Positions 35,103 to 44,584 of a stretch of 64,000 nucleotides of DNA are shown one piece after another. The stretch comes from an uncultured Fodinibius sp. Its GTDB lineage: Bacteria; Bacteroidota; Rhodothermia; Balneolales; Balneolaceae. Location of the stretch: NCBI GenBank assembly GCA_913056235.1, contig CAJXMW010000001.1:1510807-1574806 (forward strand), written 5' to 3'. Positions within the stretch are counted from its first letter, which is position 1; the number at the start of each line of letters is the position of its first letter. Under the pieces are notes generated by a model. That model was given only the letters and a program-made list of their open reading frames with translations, was not told where the DNA came from and did not search any database. Position numbers and translations under genes: made by a program.

Positions 35103-36356
35103 TTAAGCCACTTCGTCGAGTTGCTCTTCGAATGGCTTGATGATCTCCTCAACCGATCGGGTATCATCAAAATAGGATAGGATCTTTAGAATCACCTCGT
35201 CTACCAGTACATCCGGACAAGAAGCGCCAGAAGTAATCGCGATATTTACAGGCTCTTCTTTATCAGTGGGTAGCCAATCAGCCGTTTGTTTAATTTCCTT
35301 GTCCCACTGATTAAAGTGTTTGATCTCCGACGGTGAGTCGATTTCTTCAGCATCACGCACGTGGTAAGTTGGGAAAACATCTTCGAGAATTTCCACCAAG
35401 TGCATAGTATTTGACGAATTGTATCCGCCAACGACAATAGAAAAATCGGCGTCGGTCTCAGCCAGCGCCAGCGTGGCCGACTGATTTTCGTTGGTAGCAT
35501 AGCAGAGCGTATCCGAAGTGTCGGCAAAGTGGTCGAGGATGTCAGCTTCACCGTACTTTTCGATGGCCGCTTCTTTGAGAATCTGCATTACTTCCTCAGT
35601 CTCGGTAGCCAGCATCGTTGTCTGATTGATTACCCCAAAATGTTTGAGTACCTCATGGGGATCAAAACCGTCGGTGCTTTTGTGCCCAAAGTACTCCTCA
35701 AAATCAGATTTGGGCCGGTCGCCGGTGAGAATATCCGCCAGAATTTGCGCCTCTTCAGGGTTAAGTACCACTACGCACTCCGAGTGATTAGCGCTGTGCG
35801 AGAACGTGGCTCGGGTTTCTTCATGGCGATGCTTGCCGTGAATCACCAGCGAATAGCCCTTCTTGCCAAGCTGTTTGCCTCGTCGCCAAACCTTCTCAAC
35901 AAACGGGCAGGTGGTGTTATACTCGTAAGGATCGATACCCTGCTCTTTCAGCTTTTCCTGGATTTTTAGCGTGGTCCCGAAAGCGGGGACAATAACAATA
36001 TCATCTTCGTCAAGTGTTTCAATAGGGATAAGCTCGGTGCCGTCGGTCTCAAAAAGGAACTTCACCCCACGCGCTTGCAGATCCTCGTTAACCGTCGGAT
36101 TGTGAATCATCTCGCTGAGCAGATAAATATCTTTATCAGGATTCTCCTGGACGGTCTTGTAGGCAATATCGATAGCATTTTCGACACCATAGCAGAAACC
36201 AAAGTGCCGGGGTACATAAAACCGAATCGGCCCAAAATCGAGCACGCTTGGTTCGAGGTCTTTCTTGGTTGGATCTACCACCTTATTGGCATCCTTGACC
36301 TTTTGGATGATGGGCGATTGATAAATTTCAGGGATGTCGAACTTCTTGCGAGCCAT
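35103..36356 (-). CDS. ispH: 4-hydroxy-3-methylbut-2-enyl diphosphate reductase
   Basis: The last MEP-pathway enzyme, an iron-sulfur protein producing IPP and DMAPP. The three cluster cysteines are visible in HFGFCYGVENAI, YNTTCPFVEKVW and SGASCPDVLVD. SEMIHNPTVNEDLQARGV and HGKHRHEETRATFSHS carry the substrate-binding histidines. At 417 residues it belongs to the longer class found in Bacteroidota-like and cyanobacterial lineages, not the 315-residue E. coli type. Monocistronic between convergent and co-directional gaps. Confidence 0.95.
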   Translation of the reverse strand: MARKKFDIPEIYQSPIIQKVKDANKVVDPTKKDLEPSVLDFGPIRFYVPRHFGFCYGVENAIDIAYKTVQENPDKDIYLLSEMIHNPTVNEDLQARGVKFLFETDGTELIPIETLDEDDIVIVPAFGTTLKIQEKLKEQGIDPYEYNTTCPFVEKVWRRGKQLGKKGYSLVIHGKHRHEETRATFSHSANHSECVVVLNPEEAQILADILTGDRPKSDFEEYFGHKSTDGFDPHEVLKHFGVINQTTMLATETEEVMQILKEAAIEKYGEADILDHFADTSDTLCYATNENQSATLALAETDADFSIVVGGYNSSNTMHLVEILEDVFPTYHVRDAEEIDSPSEIKHFNQWDKEIKQTADWLPTDKEEPVNIAITSGASCPDVLVDEVILKILSYFDDTRSVEEIIKPFEEQLDEVA

Positions 36357-36497
36357 AATATCTGCTGAATTTTTATTTAACGCTTAATATACGGAGCTGA
36401 GTGTTAAACATCACCACCTGACAACAAGCGAAAAGAGGGAATCGATCAGACTGAGGTAGATTTTATTCTGCAATCCGCCTCGTTCACAACTAAGTAA

Positions 36498-39400
36498 TTA
36501 TGCCTCAGCTACTTCGTCCATCTTGACGGCAACGAGACGACTGATACCGGTTTCCGGCATGGTCACACCGTACATCATCTCAGCCTTGCTCATAGTCTTT
36601 TTGTTGTGGGTAATGATGATAAATTGAGTTTCTTCGCTAAAATTGCGAATCATTTCAGCAAAGCGTTCGATATTAGCATCATCCAGCGGGGCATCAACCT
36701 CGTCAAGCACGCAGAAAGGAGAGGGCTTCACCAGATAAATAGCAAACAGCAGTGCAATGGCCGTCAGCGTTTTTTCGCCGCCCGAAAGCTGGTTGATCGT
36801 CGACGGACGTTTCCCTTTGGGATTGGCCTTGATTTCGATCTTGGCTTCAAGCGGATCTTCGGCCTCCTCGTCAATGACCAAGTCGCAATAATCATCTTCG
36901 TTAAACAATGTATGAAAGACTTTAACGAAGTTTTTGCGTATTTTTGAAAACGTCTTGTTGAATCGTTTTGTGGCCTCCTTATTGATCTCTTCTATAGTCT
37001 CGCGGAGCTCCTCGGCCGCCTGACGCAGGTCACCGATCTGTTCTTCGTAAAAGTCGAGCCGCTCTTTTTCCTCCTCGTATTCTTCAATAGCCAGCGGGTT
37101 GACTTCCCCAATCTTGTTGAGCTTCTGCTTGAGCCAGGCAATGCGTTCTTTGGCTTCTTCGGGTTCCGTATCGTCAGGTAATTCCTTGTCGATCTGATCC
37201 ATCAGCACGCCGTAGGTTTCCCAGATGTGATCGGAGAGATTTTCGATCTGCATCTCATACTTCTCCTTCGACATCGCCAGGTGATGTACAAGTTCCATGT
37301 TTACTTCCTTGCGCCGACGCACTTCCTTCAGATCTTTCTCAATTTTGTTGATGCGTCCACGCTGTTTCCCTGCTGCTTCTTCGGCCTGCTCAAGCGACTT
37401 GTCAGCTGCCTGCTTTTTCTCTTTTAGGGTGCTGAGCTTGTCCTCAAGCTGATCAATCGACGACTTATACTTCTTGATGCGTTTCTTGGCTTCTTCGGTC
37501 TTCTCCGAGCGATTCTGGAGCCGTTCTTTCAGATTTTTGATGCCTTCTTCGGCGCGCTTAATGTCGCGCTCGTGATTTTCGACCTTGTTTTTTAGATCCT
37601 GGTGCTTGAGTTGTGCGTCGTTGTATCGGCTCTGGGCGATGGAGCGCTCTTCTTCCAACTCTTCGAGAACCTGCTTCTTTTCTTCCTGCTGTTCGTGCAG
37701 ATCCTTCAGCTTTTGCTGCAGTTCCTTTTGTTTAGGCTGCAGCTTGTCGAGCTCCTCCTTTGAGTTATCTTCATTGCTGATTAGCGACTCCCGCCGATTT
37801 TCCAGCTCACCAATATTTTTCTGATAAATCTCAATCTTTTGCTCAAAACTGCTGATTTGGTTCTCATATTCACGAACCTGCTGTTCTTTTTGCTTGAGTT
37901 CCTGCTCAATTTCTTGCAGGTCAATTGCCTCATATTTTTTTTGGACTTCTTGCAGCTCATTTTCGGCCTTCCGGATATCTGTTTGGATTGAGCCTGCCTT
38001 GTCTTCGAGTTTCGAGATTTTGTCCTTTAGTCCAACGCGGATGCCGGCATTTTTGCTTTTGCTGCCACTCTGCAAAAATTGGTTATTGGTGATCACTTCA
38101 CCGTCCAAGGTAACGCCCGTTACTCCATCTCCGTTGAGCGAAGAATATGCTTCATCGACCGAGTCAAAAACGCGAACATTACCGAGCAGGAGTTCTTTTA
38201 ACGCATTGAACTTCTCATCCGCTTCTACATCTTCCACCAGCGACCCAGAGACAGTCGAATATGATCCAGAGAGCTGGTCAAGGGGGATGAATGTTGCTCG
38301 GCCCTTGTCGTTTTCTTTCAGTAGCTTAGCCGCCTTTTGAGCGTCATCCAGTGTGTCAACGACCACGTAGTTGAGTACTTCAGAAAGTACTGCCTCCAAG
38401 GCCACGGCGTGTTTTTCATCCGTGGATAAAATATCGGAGACCACCTCAAGTTGAGAAAACTGGTCACTGTGATTTTCAAGCAAGAACTGTACGCTGCTGG
38501 GAAAGGCCTCGTTGGAATCAGCGATATCGCGCAGCAGCTCAATTTCTGAGGTCACGGAGTCGAGTTTGCTCTGGTGATCCCGGATCTGATCTTTCAGGGC
38601 ATTCTGTTTTTCGCTGAGTTCTTCGCGCTTCTCACGAGCTTCTTGCAGGGTTTTCTGCTGTTTGTCACGTTCATTGGTCGCTTTTTCAAGCTTCTCTTTC
38701 ACTAATTTTTTTTCACCGCGAAAGTTCATGATCTCATCTTCGAGATCCTCAATTTCCTCGCGAATACGGATCAGATCCCCTTCCGTATTTTCAAGGCGCG
38801 ACTCAATTTTGATACGCTTGGTCTGAAGGTCGTTTAGGTCCTGATTGGCCTGGGAAAACTCGCGCTCCAGCTTATTGAGTTTTTCGCGTTCTTCAGAATA
38901 CTGCTGCTGGATCTCGGAATAACGTTCTTTGGATTCCTTAAGATTTTTCTCCGCTTTTTGCAGATCGTCATCGAAGGATTCCAGCTTCTGTTGGCTGCTC
39001 TGAAACGCTTCGCGCAGGTCCTCGAGATCTTTTTCGCCCTGCTCGATGTCCTGAGTGTACTGTTCAATGACGCTTTTTTCATTGCTTATTTTTTCGCGCG
39101 TAATCTCCAGTGTGGTCTCATTGTCGCGAATTTTGGAGTGGAGCTGACTTACGCGGCGCTGAGCTTCGGACTGCTTGCGTTCTTTTTCATTGAGGGTATT
39201 ACGAGCTTCTTCAACCTCGTCTTCAAGGTTCTCAGCTTTGGCAAGAATTTCCTTTTTCTCTTTATCGGCATTTTCAATGCGTTCCTCCAGAGGTTCGAGC
39301 TCTTCCTTAATCTGCACGAATTCGTGCTTGTTAAGGGCTTTGTCGAGATGCTCCAGCTCCTTTTTGTATTTCTTGGCTTTTTTGGCTTTTTCTGCCTGTT

Positions 39401-40019
39401 TCTCAAGCGAGTTTGCTTTCTTTCGGACCTCTACCAGAATATCCTCAACGCGCTGTAAATCGGCCTCGGTATCATCAAGCTTGCGGAAAGTTTTCTTGCG
39501 CTTTTCTTTGTACTTAGTGACGCCAGCCGCTTCCTCAAAAAGTCGTCGTCGGTCGTTGTTCTTGTCGTCCAGGATATCCTCGACCATGCTCAGCTCAATC
39601 ACCGAGTAGGCATCCGAACTCATTCCAGTATCCATAAATAATTCGGTGATATCCTTCAGCCGACAGGTGGTACCATTGATGAGATATTCGCTTTCCCCCG
39701 ATCGGTACAAGCGCCGCCCGATAGTTACTTCATTATACTCGGTAGGGAGTAGACCTTTATTGTTGACGAACGTCAGCGAAACCTCGGCCATGCCAAGCGC
39801 ATTTTTCTTGGCCGTGCCATTGAAAATTACATTAGCCATGCTCGTAGAGCGCAGAAGGGTAGGTCGCTGTTCGCCCAGCACCCAGCGCATGGCATCAACA
39901 ATGTTGGATTTGCCGCATCCGTTGGGGCCGACGATGGCAGTGATGCCTTTATCAAACGTTACGTTCGTTTTATAGGCAAAACTCTTGAAGCCCTGAAGTT
40001 CAAGTTCGGATATATACAT
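36498..40019 (-). CDS. smc: Chromosome segregation protein SMC
   Basis: 1173 residues. N-terminal head with Walker A GPNGCGKSNIVDAMRWVLGEQ, coiled coil (about 170-500), hinge (about 510-660, with AVALEAVLSEVLNYVVVDT and FLQSGSKSKNAG), second coiled coil (about 670-1020) and C-terminal head with ABC signature QLSGGEKTLTAIALLFAI and Walker B PFCVLDEVDAPLDDAN. It forms the condensin complex with ScpA/ScpB. Full length, no frameshift. It lies 93 bases after frr, with a repeat in that gap. Confidence 0.97.
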   Translation of the reverse strand: MYISELELQGFKSFAYKTNVTFDKGITAIVGPNGCGKSNIVDAMRWVLGEQRPTLLRSTSMANVIFNGTAKKNALGMAEVSLTFVNNKGLLPTEYNEVTIGRRLYRSGESEYLINGTTCRLKDITELFMDTGMSSDAYSVIELSMVEDILDDKNNDRRRLFEEAAGVTKYKEKRKKTFRKLDDTEADLQRVEDILVEVRKKANSLEKQAEKAKKAKKYKKELEHLDKALNKHEFVQIKEELEPLEERIENADKEKKEILAKAENLEDEVEEARNTLNEKERKQSEAQRRVSQLHSKIRDNETTLEITREKISNEKSVIEQYTQDIEQGEKDLEDLREAFQSSQQKLESFDDDLQKAEKNLKESKERYSEIQQQYSEEREKLNKLEREFSQANQDLNDLQTKRIKIESRLENTEGDLIRIREEIEDLEDEIMNFRGEKKLVKEKLEKATNERDKQQKTLQEAREKREELSEKQNALKDQIRDHQSKLDSVTSEIELLRDIADSNEAFPSSVQFLLENHSDQFSQLEVVSDILSTDEKHAVALEAVLSEVLNYVVVDTLDDAQKAAKLLKENDKGRATFIPLDQLSGSYSTVSGSLVEDVEADEKFNALKELLLGNVRVFDSVDEAYSSLNGDGVTGVTLDGEVITNNQFLQSGSKSKNAGIRVGLKDKISKLEDKAGSIQTDIRKAENELQEVQKKYEAIDLQEIEQELKQKEQQVREYENQISSFEQKIEIYQKNIGELENRRESLISNEDNSKEELDKLQPKQKELQQKLKDLHEQQEEKKQVLEELEEERSIAQSRYNDAQLKHQDLKNKVENHERDIKRAEEGIKNLKERLQNRSEKTEEAKKRIKKYKSSIDQLEDKLSTLKEKKQAADKSLEQAEEAAGKQRGRINKIEKDLKEVRRRKEVNMELVHHLAMSKEKYEMQIENLSDHIWETYGVLMDQIDKELPDDTEPEEAKERIAWLKQKLNKIGEVNPLAIEEYEEEKERLDFYEEQIGDLRQAAEELRETIEEINKEATKRFNKTFSKIRKNFVKVFHTLFNEDDYCDLVIDEEAEDPLEAKIEIKANPKGKRPSTINQLSGGEKTLTAIALLFAIYLVKPSPFCVLDEVDAPLDDANIERFAEMIRNFSEETQFIIITHNKKTMSKAEMMYGVTMPETGISRLVAVKMDEVAEA

Positions 40020-40032
40020 TTACCGTTTGTGG

Positions 40033-40107
40033 GTTGCGGGTTGCGAGTTGCAAATTTTCATTTCATGGTTGTGACAAATATAAACCCGTAACCTGCAACT
40101 CGTAACG
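40033..40107. repeat. Imperfect inverted repeat of GTTGCGG-type units
   Basis: The left arm (40033-40051) is built from GGTTGCGGGTTGCGAGTTGC. The right arm (about 40089-40107) is its imperfect complement, with mismatches that are all transitions (G/A), and the arms enclose about 37 bases. Each arm looks like two to three copies of a 7-base unit. It occupies the frr-smc gap and has the form of a small dispersed repeat; its copy number elsewhere is unknown. Confidence 0.55.
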
Positions 40108-40112
40108 TACTT

Positions 40113-40682
40113 TTAGACTGTCATTATTTCTTCTTCCTTGTTCTCCAGTATGGTATCTACCTTCTCGGTGTGCTGGTCCGTTAAGTTCTGAATTTCTTCC
40201 TCGGCTTCATAGCGGGAGTCTTCAGGTAAAGACTGCTTCTGAACTTTTTTCTTGATTTCTTCATTGGCATCCCGACGGGTATTGCGGATAGAAATACGTG
40301 CATCTTCTGCAAGTTCTTTTACACGTTTTACCAGCTCTTTTCGCCGTTCTTCAGATAGAATTGGGAGAGGCACGCGAATAATATTTCCGTCGTTATTCGG
40401 ATTTAGCCCCAGCCCAGCCGACATAATTGCTTTTTCAATGTCCTCAAGGGCAGATTTGTCGAAAGGTTGCACAGTAAGTAGTCGCGACTCGGGAGCACTT
40501 ACATTGGCAAGCTGTTCCAGTGGAGTTTGAGAGCCGTAATATTCGACTTTGATACCCTCCAGCAGAGATGGCTTTGCCTTGCCCGCACGAATGTGCGAAA
40601 GTTCAGTTTTGAAGTATTTAACCGCTTCATCCATTTTTTTATCTGCACTCTTAATAGTAGACTGTAGCTCTGGTGGTATCAT
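40113..40682 (-). CDS. frr: Ribosome recycling factor
   Basis: Splits post-termination ribosomes with EF-G. The 189-residue two-domain protein shows the family opening (MDEAVKYFKTELSHIRAGKA), LLEGIKVEYYGSQTPLEQLANVSAPESR, IEKAIMSAGLGLNPNNDGNIIRVPLPILSEERRKEL (domain II to I junction) and the C-terminal helix with TDQHTEKVDTILENKEEEIM. It follows pyrH on the same strand, the common pyrH-frr pair. Confidence 0.97.
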   Translation of the reverse strand: MIPPELQSTIKSADKKMDEAVKYFKTELSHIRAGKAKPSLLEGIKVEYYGSQTPLEQLANVSAPESRLLTVQPFDKSALEDIEKAIMSAGLGLNPNNDGNIIRVPLPILSEERRKELVKRVKELAEDARISIRNTRRDANEEIKKKVQKQSLPEDSRYEAEEEIQNLTDQHTEKVDTILENKEEEIMTV

Positions 40683-40742
40683 AATGCCTGTAATTGTTCT
40701 AGATTTATTGGCTTTTAAAACTCCAAAATGAATTTAAGAAAT

Positions 40743-41483
40743 CTAGGAATCTTCCCAAACTACCTTTGATCCAACGGAGCTTTCTCCATTCAATACTTCC
40801 TTGAGATTCCCGACTTTATTCATATCAAAAACGATGATCGGGGTTTTATTTTCGCGACAAAGGGTAAAAGCGGTTAAGTCCATAATATCAAGGCGTTTGC
40901 TAAGGACTTCTTCTCCGGTGATAGTCTGAAATTTCTCAGCATCAGGGTTCTTTTCAGGATCAGAATCAAAGATACCATCCACACGAGTACCCTTTAGGAT
41001 GACTTCCGCCTCAATTTCAATGGCTCGGAGCGAAGCCGCCGTATCGGTTGTGAAATAAGGATTGCCAGTACCGGCACCAAAAATGACGACACGGCCCTTC
41101 TCTAGGTGGCGAATGGCACGCCGACGAATATAGGGCTCAGCAATTTCCTCCATCCTGATAGCTGACATCAGCCGGGTGTGAACGCCCATACGTTCAAGCG
41201 AATCCTGCATGGCCATACTGTTAATCATGGTAGCCAGCATTCCCATGTAATCGCCTTGCACACGGTCCATGCCTTCTGTGGCACCCTGCACGCCGCGAAA
41301 AATGTTCCCGCCTCCAACGACTACTGAAACTTGATAACCTTCATCATGAGCCGATTTAATTTCTTCGGAATATTGGGTCAGGATATCTCCGTCAATGCCA
41401 TGTCCCTGCTCACCAAGAAGTGCTTCGCCACTCAGTTTTAGAAGAATACGTTTATAATTACGTGCCACTTTATTTTGTCCCAA
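40743..41483 (-). CDS. pyrH: UMP kinase
   Basis: Phosphorylates UMP to UDP. The motifs [50 protein letters not shown] and [19 protein letters not shown] are typical. The gene has no ATG before the conserved [11 protein letters not shown]. The possible starts are TTG 41483 (246 residues) and GTG 41468 (241 residues); the latter has GGGA about 10 bases upstream. It is preceded by the tsf terminator, so it needs its own promoter or readthrough. Confidence 0.95.
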   Translation of the reverse strand: MGQNKVARNYKRILLKLSGEALLGEQGHGIDGDILTQYSEEIKSAHDEGYQVSVVVGGGNIFRGVQGATEGMDRVQGDYMGMLATMINSMAMQDSLERMGVHTRLMSAIRMEEIAEPYIRRRAIRHLEKGRVVIFGAGTGNPYFTTDTAASLRAIEIEAEVILKGTRVDGIFDSDPEKNPDAEKFQTITGEEVLSKRLDIMDLTAFTLCRENKTPIIVFDMNKVGNLKEVLNGESSVGSKVVWEDS

Positions 41484-41536
41484 TTAATTAATTATTCCAG
41501 TTGCGAATGCTGATCGTTTTTAGAATCTCTTAAGCA

Positions 41537-41570
41537 TAAAAAAAAGGCTACCGAATTGGTAGCCTTTTTG
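41537..41570 (-). terminator. Terminator after tsf
   Basis: GGCTACC (41546-41552) pairs with GGTAGCC (41558-41564), extended by AAA/TTT. On the minus strand the stem is followed by nine consecutive T, a strong intrinsic terminator ending the ribosomal protein-tsf transcript before pyrH. Confidence 0.9.
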
Positions 41571-41583
41571 AGAATGACTTTTG

Positions 41584-42417
41584 TTATGAGTCTTCACCAA
41601 GCTGAAGCCGATGGAACGACTTCACAAGGGGCGTATCATTCTTTTTTAGATATTCCTTGACCGACATGCTGTTATCTTTTACAAACTTCTGTTCCAGCAG
41701 CACGCGTTCTTCGTAGAATTTACGAAGTTTACCTTGAGCTGCCTTCTCGGCGATCTCTTCAGACTTTCCTTCGTTCAAGAGTTGTTCTTTGGCAATATCG
41801 AGTTCTTGCTCAATAAGCGAATCGTCAACGCCATCACGGGTAACAGCCAGCGGATTCATCGCGGCCACTTGCATGGCTACGTTTTTGCCGACTTCTTCAT
41901 CGCTGATGTCGTTTTCAAACTCTACAAGTACTCCAAGCTGATTGCCCGGGTGAATGTAAGAAATAAAATGTCCGTCAGATTTCGCCAGAACAACGCGGTT
42001 GATCTTAATCTTTTCGCCAATTTTACCCACCATATCTTTCAGGTGATCGGCAACGGAAAGCCCGTCAACTTCCGTCTCCAGAAGTCCATCAACAGATTCA
42101 ATTTCGTTTTCATAAACGAGATCAAGAAATTGCTGAGCACGGTCTTGGAAATCTTCGTTACGAGCAACGAAATCAGTTTCGCAGTTAATTTCAAGAGCAG
42201 CCGCTTTGGATCCGTCATCGCTAACGCGAGTGACAATCAGGCCTTGATTAGCTTCGCGGTCGGCCCGTTTCTCGGAAAGTTGTTGACCTTTTTTGCGCAG
42301 AATTTCTGTGGCGCGTTCAAAATCACCATCAGCTTCCTGCAGGGCCTTTTTACAATCCATCATACCGGCCCCGGTCTGTTCGCGTAGTTCTTTTACGTCT
42401 TGTGCAGAAATACCCAT
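41584..42417 (-). CDS. tsf: Translation elongation factor Ts
   Basis: The nucleotide exchange factor for EF-Tu. TAQDVKELREQTGAGMMDCKKALQEADGDFERA is the exact N-terminal signature (spread over the first 33 residues). ALEINCETDFVARNEDF and a C-terminal KEYLKKNDTPLVKSFHRLQLGE follow. At 277 residues it has a normal length. It follows rpsB by 53 bases, the universal rpsB-tsf pair. Confidence 0.97.
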   Translation of the reverse strand: MGISAQDVKELREQTGAGMMDCKKALQEADGDFERATEILRKKGQQLSEKRADREANQGLIVTRVSDDGSKAAALEINCETDFVARNEDFQDRAQQFLDLVYENEIESVDGLLETEVDGLSVADHLKDMVGKIGEKIKINRVVLAKSDGHFISYIHPGNQLGVLVEFENDISDEEVGKNVAMQVAAMNPLAVTRDGVDDSLIEQELDIAKEQLLNEGKSEEIAEKAAQGKLRKFYEERVLLEQKFVKDNSMSVKEYLKKNDTPLVKSFHRLQLGEDS

Positions 42418-42470
42418 TGTTACAGTGTGGCTATTTAATTTTGTTGTTCGTTGTTAAAAATATTCGCCGA

Positions 42471-43334
42471 CTATTCTTCCTCGTCAGAAGCCGAGTCAGT
42501 TTTATCGTTGTTCTCATCGTTCTCATCACGATCTTTGCGACGGCGACGAGTACCGGTAGCTTTTACTTTTTCCTTCACTTCTTGCTCCTCAGCTTTTTTG
42601 GCATCTTGTGCCGCCTGTTGCATCAGCTCTTCTTCATTCTGAGCTTCTCGCTGAGCATTGCCTTCAATAACAGCATCAGCAATTTTAGAAGTAATCAGCT
42701 GGATGCTGCGAGCAGAATCATCATTGCATGGCACAATGTAATCCGGAATATCAGGATCACTGTTTGAGTCAACCATCGCAATAATCGGGATGTGAAGCTT
42801 AACGGCTTCGTTAACGGCAATGTCTTCCTTAGTAGTATCAACCACAAAAATAGCACCGGGCAGGTGGTTCATATTGGCAATTCCGCCAAGTGTTTGCTCT
42901 AGTTTTTCCTGCTCACGTTCGAGCATCAGAGCCTCTTTCTTAGTTAGTTCTTCGAAAGTACCGTCCTTACTCATGCGGTCAATCTCCTCCATTCGGGAGA
43001 GACTTTTCTTGACCGTAGAAAAATTGGTCATCATACCGCCTAACCAACGATGCGTTACATAAGGCATACCGCAACGGATGGCTTCGGTTTTAACAATATC
43101 CTGAGCTTGTTTTTTGGTCCCTACAAAAAGGATGGTCTTTCCGGCACGGGCAAGCTTGGTAACTTCGTCCAGTGCTTCTTGGAAAAACTTCTGCGTCTTT
43201 TTGAGGTCAATGATGTGAATCCCGTTACGCTCCATGAAGATGAATTCTTTCATCTTGGGATTCCATCGGCGGGTAAGGTGCCCAAAGTGGGCGCCGGATT
43301 TCAATAGTTCTTCTAAATCAGGTGTAGTAGGCAT
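42471..43334 (-). CDS. rpsB: 30S ribosomal protein S2, with C-terminal extension
   Basis: The core (1-225) is standard S2: LLKSGAHFGHLTRRWNPKMKEFIF, ARAGKTILFVGTKKQAQDI, VTHRWLGGMMTNF, LPGAIFVVDTTKEDIAVNEA and DSNSDPDIPDYIVPCNDDSARSI. Beyond it lies an extra tail of about 60 residues, first E/A/K rich with a basic patch (TRRRRKDR), then strongly acidic (DENDENNDKTDSASDEEE). Such tails occur in some Bacteroidota-group S2 proteins; their role is not known. Confidence 0.97.
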   Translation of the reverse strand: MPTTPDLEELLKSGAHFGHLTRRWNPKMKEFIFMERNGIHIIDLKKTQKFFQEALDEVTKLARAGKTILFVGTKKQAQDIVKTEAIRCGMPYVTHRWLGGMMTNFSTVKKSLSRMEEIDRMSKDGTFEELTKKEALMLEREQEKLEQTLGGIANMNHLPGAIFVVDTTKEDIAVNEAVKLHIPIIAMVDSNSDPDIPDYIVPCNDDSARSIQLITSKIADAVIEGNAQREAQNEEELMQQAAQDAKKAEEQEVKEKVKATGTRRRRKDRDENDENNDKTDSASDEEE

Positions 43335-43491
43335 AGATTAGTATAGATTTATGTTTGAGTTAGGCCTCTGTGCAGGTCGTCCCCGGCGCTAATCTCAACT
43401 CAAGGTCGAGACACTCGGCGCACTGAGTCTCCGCACATGGGTGATTAATAAATGTTGTTCGGTAGAAAAAGAAAGCGTAAAGCGCGAAATA
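43335..43491 (-). promoter_or_regulatory. Structured leader between rpsI and rpsB
   Basis: The 157-base gap upstream of rpsB is GC-rich compared with other gaps and can form hairpins on the minus strand, for example GAGAC(TC)...(GAGT)GTCTC at 43408-43431. It may be an autoregulatory S2-binding leader or simply a promoter region; no named ribosomal leader motif was recognised. Confidence 0.3.
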
Positions 43492-43878
43492 TTAACGCTT
43501 GGAGAACTGGAACTTCTTACGAGCACCAGGCTGACCATACTTCTTACGCTCGACCATGCGGTCGTCACGGGTAAGTAGATCATGTGCTTTCAAGACATCA
43601 TGCCACTCTTCATTGTGATCATCAAGAGCGCGTGCCAGTGCGTGCTGAATAGCACCCGACTGACCAGTAATGCCTCCGCCACGAACGGTTACCTTAATAT
43701 CAAACTGTCCATCTGATTCGGTAACTTCGAGCGGTAGCGAAGCAAGGTTAATATGTGCTTTCGTGCAGAAATATTCATCCAGAGGTCGCTTGTTTACAAC
43801 AAATTCACCCGACCCAGGCTGAATATACAGTCGCGCTGTAGAAGTCTTTCTTCTTCCGATGAAATTTTTCTGTTCCAT
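43492..43878 (-). CDS. rpsI: 30S ribosomal protein S9
   Basis: 128 residues with FIGRRKTSTARLYIQPGSGEFVVNKRPLDEYF at the start, GGGITGQSGAIQHALARAL in the middle and the C-terminal KKYGQPGARKKFQFSKR that reaches the P-site tRNA. It follows rplM by 6 bases. Confidence 0.98.
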   Translation of the reverse strand: MEQKNFIGRRKTSTARLYIQPGSGEFVVNKRPLDEYFCTKAHINLASLPLEVTESDGQFDIKVTVRGGGITGQSGAIQHALARALDDHNEEWHDVLKAHDLLTRDDRMVERKKYGQPGARKKFQFSKR

Positions 43879-43884
43879 TCGTTA

Positions 43885-44328
43885 TTAAAGCTCGATTTTT
43901 TCTGGTTGTTGTGCTTCTTGTTCATGAACTGGTCCAGCATAAATCCGGAGGTTGGTCATCAATTTGCTGCTCAGTTTATTCTTAGGCAACATGCCTTTAA
44001 CAGCTTTCTTGACAACATCCTCGGGATGATGTTCCAGCATCTCTTCCGCCGAAGTAAAACGCTCGCTGCCCGGGTGCCCAGAGTAACTGAAGTACTCTTT
44101 TTGCTTCATCTTGTTGCCGGTTAGTACAACCTTCTCGGCATTGATGATAACAACATTGTCACCGGTATCCATGTGCGGTGCAAATGTAGGCTTGTGCTTT
44201 CCTCGAAGCAGTGTAGCTACTTTCGATGCTACTCGTCCAAGAGCATGCCCTTCGGCATCAACAAGAACCCATTTCTTTTCGATGTCACTCGCTTTAGGGG
44301 AGTAGGTCTTGTAACTATTAGTATCCAC
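43885..44328 (-). CDS. rplM: 50S ribosomal protein L13
   Basis: 147 residues with KKWVLVDAEGHALGRVASKVATLLRGK and FAPHMDTGDNVVIINAEKV, then HHPEDVVKKAVKGMLPKNKLS. Translation begins at GTG 44328; no ATG is available. It is the first gene of the rplM-rpsI(-rpsB-tsf) run and has a Bacteroidota-type promoter upstream. Confidence 0.98.
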   Translation of the reverse strand: MDTNSYKTYSPKASDIEKKWVLVDAEGHALGRVASKVATLLRGKHKPTFAPHMDTGDNVVIINAEKVVLTGNKMKQKEYFSYSGHPGSERFTSAEEMLEHHPEDVVKKAVKGMLPKNKLSSKLMTNLRIYAGPVHEQEAQQPEKIEL

Positions 44329-44366
44329 GATTAAAAGTTGTTTAAAATTGCTTTTGTGTGAAGTCT

Positions 44367-44398
44367 CGAAAAATAGGCTTATTTAAATCCATTTGCAA
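44367..44398 (-). promoter_or_regulatory. Promoter of the rplM operon (TTG-N20-TATTTTTC)
   Basis: On the minus strand TTG (44396-44398) is followed after exactly 20 bases by TATTTTTC (44368-44375), matching the arrangement at queA (TTTG-N20-TATATTTG) and at the tRNA-tuf operon. It lies about 40 bases before the rplM start. Confidence 0.5.
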
Positions 44399-44520
44399 CG
44401 ATGGAAATATTAAAATTCTTTTCCCGATAATGAGCTGGAATCAAAGCACGAACTTAAAGCCGTTACCATTGAACACTTAGTATTTAAGAGTTAAAGGTAT
44501 GAAATAAACTCAAAAAACCT

Positions 44521-44528
44521 TACCTTTG
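44521..44528 (+). promoter_or_regulatory. -7 element (TACCTTTG) of aconitase gene
   Basis: TACCTTTG fits TAnnTTTG exactly, 56 bases upstream of the acnA start. No TTG is found 20 bases upstream, so only the -7 half is supported. Confidence 0.4.
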
Positions 44529-44584
44529 TATGTAAAAAACTACTCGACAGAGTAAATGTAAGTCTAAAGAAAAATTGAGGACCC

